Shown here: positions 61,801-64,000 of the stretch, one piece after another
How positions within the stretch are numbered: the stretch's first letter is position 1
How the letters are laid out: the number at the start of each line of letters is the position of its first letter
DNA from: Parapristionchus giblindavisi
Taxonomy: Eukaryota; Nematoda; Chromadorea; Rhabditida; Diplogasteridae
Assembly: GCA_943737045.1 (NCBI GenBank)
Contig: CALSFV010000343.1
Location: forward strand, 1-64,000
Direction of reading: 5' to 3'
DNA length: 64,000 bases
The notes under the pieces: model-generated
Told to the model about the DNA's origin: nothing
The model's input: the letters and a program-made list of their open reading frames with translations, nothing else
Databases searched by the model: none
Program-made: the position numbers and the translations under genes

Positions 61801-63712
61801 TACACTTACAGTTTCTTTGGAACATCTTCTTAGGATAGCATGAACAGGTACAGTAGGATCATCAAGAGAATCAACACGAATTGCATTCTTGAGTGCAACT
61901 TCAACCGGATCAAGATCTTTATTTGAGGCTAGAATAACTCCTGGTGAATCAATTAGACGAATATTCTTATCCAATTCAACCTCTTGCATTTGCCTTTAAA
62001 CAATTATTATTAAATGAATACTCATAGTGATAATCGATAATATTTATATGACTTACTTGGTGATACCAGGCATGGCACCAACATTACATGCTCTTTTCCT
62101 CTTGAGGGAATTGATCACTGAGGATTTGCCAACATTGGGGAATCCTATAGTAAGATCAATAAGTTATAGGGGAAAAATAGAAGGCAGACGAATATAAAAA
62201 TGAAATAGATAAAGAAATGCACCAATGACTCCTACTCGAATACTTGTCTTGATATCCTTATTACGACAGTAATTGGCTAGAAGTTTCATTACTAAATCAG
62301 CACCAACACATTTAGATGTCGATGCTGAATGAATGTTAGATGACGTGAAACGACCCTTAAATACAATTATTCAATGCCAATATAAAAGCGATATCAATGA
62401 CAATATAAAATATTGAATTGATTCATACCAGTTTAGTATTTTGTTCCTGTGTGCTAGCCTTGAAAGCAATGGCAGGATAGAATCCACGGAGATATGTAAG
62501 CCAAGCCTGAAAGAATCAATTATTAGATCAAGAAATAGAGAAAAATACCAATTATATTCCATTCATAGGTGGGCACGCTGGGGGAAAGGCTGTGCGCAAA
62601 CCGGGGAAGGGTGAGGCAAGGCTGTGCGCATGGCTATTTTTTGACGAATTCGACTGGAAATTGTCCGATTTTTGCGATGCAAGGCTATGCGCAAGTCCCC
62701 CCATGGGAAGGAAAGGCTGTGCGCAAAAAATATTCGTTTTCACGCGCCCACCTATGATTCCATTCAATGACCATATCATATGACTCCATTACAATAGAAA
62801 GTTCAAGATAAAGAACAAGTACCAACCGTAACATTCTCTTTCGGGACGAGATCGATCTTATTAAGGAGAAGAACAAGTCTCTTTCCAGAACTAACAATCT
62901 GTTTCTCTACTTCAATATCACGAGATCCAAGGGGATCACGAGCATCCAATACCTTAAAAGGCGAATTAGTTCAGTCTATTATAAAAACTATACAAACCTC
63001 GATAACAACATCAGATGCTTGAATGGTTCTTCTGACTTCACCAGCGAATTGTTTGATTGTCTTATCTGATACTCCACCACCACGTTCCGTCAGAGGAACA
63101 CGGATTTCATGAGCGAGTCCCTGAATCAATTCTCCATTACACGGTATTTGAAAAGTGATAAAATATGAAACCTGTTGTTCAGCTGACTTAGCAAGTTGTT
63201 GGATTGTAGTAACAGCCTTAACCTTCTTACGTTCATCAGCCTTTCTTTGCTTCGAAGCAATCTTAGCTGCTTCCTCAAAATATTTTATTACAGAATCGTT
63301 ATTGAAAGATATTTTATTCATATTCACTAATTCACTAATAGTCATTGTATACATTCAACAGTTGATTACCTTCTGAGCGATCATTTGATCACGTTGCTTT
63401 TCAGCTGCCTGAAGAATTTCCTCTTTGAAAGGACATGAATTGGGCACAGTGATCGGTTTAGTTGCTGTCTTCTTTTTTTCTAAAACATTTCACAGTAAAA
63501 CAGAATTGTAGTGATGAAATCAACAAATTACCTCCTTTGGCAGCTGCTTTCTTCACTTTTCTGTTGTGCTCTTTCACCTTCTTCTCGATCTTATAGCGCT
63601 TAGCGCAACTTACACGTTTACTAGCTTTTTCTGAAAGAGAAAATTAAATATTAAAAGGTAAAATGGATACAATATCGATTAAGACACACTTACTTAAGCA
63701 AAGTTTTGCCAT
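55632..63712 (-). CDS. Nucleostemin-type nucleolar GTPase (GNL3)
   Basis: Circularly permuted GTPase of the YlqF/YawG family, required in the nucleolus for large-subunit ribosome maturation. Seventeen minus-strand exons in phase give 568 residues, near the usual length: 63694-63712, 63532-63630, 63370-63479, 63172-63273, 62998-63120, 62827-62952, 62429-62506, 62223-62355, 62057-62144, 61810-61993, 61668-61754, 61468-61535, 58594-58730, 58364-58465, 56176-56248, 55824-55927, 55632-55705. The N-terminus is basic ([20 protein letters not shown]), then a coiled coil with [11 protein letters not shown]. Permuted G motifs follow in order: VLDARDP, then G4 NKIDLVP, G1 [10 protein letters not shown]2 PGIT, G3 DSPG. 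The linker [11 protein letters not shown] and an acidic then Lys-rich tail follow, ending [16 protein letters not shown]. Introns 6, 12, 14 and 16 hold transposons or microsatellite. Confidence 0.95.
55757..55813. repeat. (TAA)n microsatellite
   Basis: About 18 AAT triplets in the last intron of the nucleostemin gene. Confidence 0.95.
56275..58265. mobile_element. 2-kb near-perfect foldback in nucleostemin intron 14
   Basis: The ends TTATATGAGACGAATCGC and inverse lead into arms of about 960 bp that are nearly identical (the same 86-codon chance frame appears at 56364-56624 on plus and 57907-58167 on minus). The loop is only about 30 bp around 57275, so this is close to a perfect palindrome. 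The outermost 40 bp differ between arms (CCAGAGGTTCGACCACCCCC versus GGACCCTCCGAAACGGTCGA). It fills the intron between exons 14 and 15. The centre has the tRNA-like palindrome. Confidence 0.92.
57219..57320 (+). ncRNA. tRNA-like palindrome at foldback centre
   Basis: Each arm carries GGGGTTCGAACCCGCTCGGTG or its inverse, a Pol III box B with T-arm character. On the plus strand GCTCGGTGGTAAAGGTAAAG fits box A, followed by a short arm and GAGCGGGTTCGAACCCCGG (box B). The B box is therefore present in both orientations at the tip of the hairpin. Not a canonical tRNA. Confidence 0.55.
58955..60105. mobile_element. Foldback in nucleostemin intron 12, first of two
   Basis: Arms 58955-59417 and 59650-60105 are inverse, with ends CTTGGCACTTGGCCAAAAAG. 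A short self-complementary CCAATAAAAATATTGG sits within each arm. The loop (59418-59650) has a minus-strand open frame with a hydrophobic segment ([18 protein letters not shown]) that may be a captured fragment or chance. Confidence 0.82.
60357..60425 (+). ncRNA. tRNA-like module, left arm
   Basis: GGTGGCGCAGTGGTAAAGAT fits box A, and GCGGGTTCGATCCCCAC forms a T-arm with box B at tRNA-like spacing. GTGG near the start can pair with CCAC at the end as a partial acceptor stem. The anticodon region (TTACATTTTTTTGCG) is not tRNA-like. Confidence 0.65.
60486..60630 (+). pseudogene. Coding-like fragment in foldback loop
   Basis: One frame reads [20 protein letters not shown] then NVLQKSR and stops. 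The next frame takes over with [20 protein letters not shown] and stops. Together they look like the helical C-terminal part of a small protein with a frame break. The family is not recognised. It could be a captured host fragment or chance. Confidence 0.3.
61022..61100 (-). ncRNA. tRNA-like module, right arm
   Basis: Inverse copy of the module at 60357, almost identical, reading on the minus strand with GGCGCAGTGGTAAAGATGTC as box A and GGGTTCGATCCCC as box B. The two modules converge toward the loop. Confidence 0.65.
62564..62756. mobile_element. 193-bp MITE in nucleostemin intron 6
   Basis: The ends CATAGGTGGGCACG and the inverse CGCGCCCACCTATG are flanked by ATTCCATT on both sides (62556-62563, 62757-62764), an exact 8-bp target duplication. 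AAGGCTGTGCGCA/AAGGCTATGCGCA repeats occur four times within. It would be spliced out with the intron between exons 6 and 7. Confidence 0.9.
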
Positions 63713-64000
63713 CTTTGAGATGGAGTGAGACCCGAGTCCTGCAATTTAACCATTTAGTAAATATCAAACAAAAATTGAATATAACAACGGGCAAAAAATT
63801 TAAAAATGAAAGAAAGAATTAAAATAAAAGTAACGCAAAGTAGGGTACGGTAGTAGCCATTTGAGAGCACCTGCACGATGAATCACGAAATGCCTTTTGA
63901 CGGTTTTTTGAAATTTATTTTCTATTTGCCTTTAAAATTGTTGATGTAGGCGATAGTAGTCAAATATATTTAAAATGTAGCAATTTTAATGATCCATTTA
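63713..64000. other. Upstream flank of nucleostemin
   Basis: AT-rich sequence upstream of the minus-strand start at 63712. It should contain the promoter, but nothing distinctive is visible. Confidence 0.4.

Overview
This is AT-rich eukaryotic DNA, most likely from a nematode. The genes are split by many short introns (often 45-100 bp). They include a full glycerol kinase, a dihydroceramide/sphingolipid desaturase, two REEP5/Yop1-type ER-shaping proteins, a nucleostemin-type GTPase, a peptide-receptor-like 7TM GPCR and two secreted cysteine-rich proteins of the nematode ET-module/Ly6 style. The cysteine-rich family and the receptor style are the main reasons for proposing a nematode. The species cannot be named from the sequence. 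There is no bacterial-type operon, rRNA or CRISPR array, and no canonical tRNA gene.

Layout. 1-9.6 kb: no convincing gene, only purine-rich GAGGGA tracts and inverted-repeat (MITE-like) elements, one nested in another. 9.6-13.7 kb: a 4.1-kb composite foldback element with a near-perfect 8-bp target duplication. It holds two further giant palindromes, and a coding-like fragment sits at the tip of the second. 13.9-15.3 kb: a decayed, internally shortened mariner transposon interrupted by another element. 17.4-26.3 kb: a twelve-exon GPCR gene whose 3.5-kb intron holds a foldback. 26.5-27.6 kb: a doubtful membrane-protein gene. 27.8-31.3 kb: glycerol kinase (14 exons). 32.4-39.7 kb: two REEP paralogs on the minus strand around a gene fragment, a 1.75-kb foldback with 8-bp target duplication and a 37-bp minisatellite. 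40.1-43.9 kb: the desaturase (minus), with nested foldbacks in an intron. 45.2-52.5 kb: one-module and three-module cysteine-rich protein genes, with several transposons between and inside them. 52.8-54.5 kb: a giant hairpin. 55.6-63.7 kb: nucleostemin (minus, 17 exons), whose introns hold at least four foldback or MITE insertions.

Functional links: the genes look like independent housekeeping or signalling loci. Two act in lipid metabolism (glycerol kinase makes glycerol-3-phosphate; the desaturase makes ceramide) and two shape the ER, but nothing shows that they form a pathway unit.

The striking feature is the density of palindromic elements. Several carry tRNA-like Pol III box A/box B modules, and some carry coding-like or host-derived fragments in their loops. 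Many lie inside introns, where their transcripts should fold into long double-stranded RNA. All coordinates and splice sites were derived by reading the sequence by eye and checking reading-frame phase.
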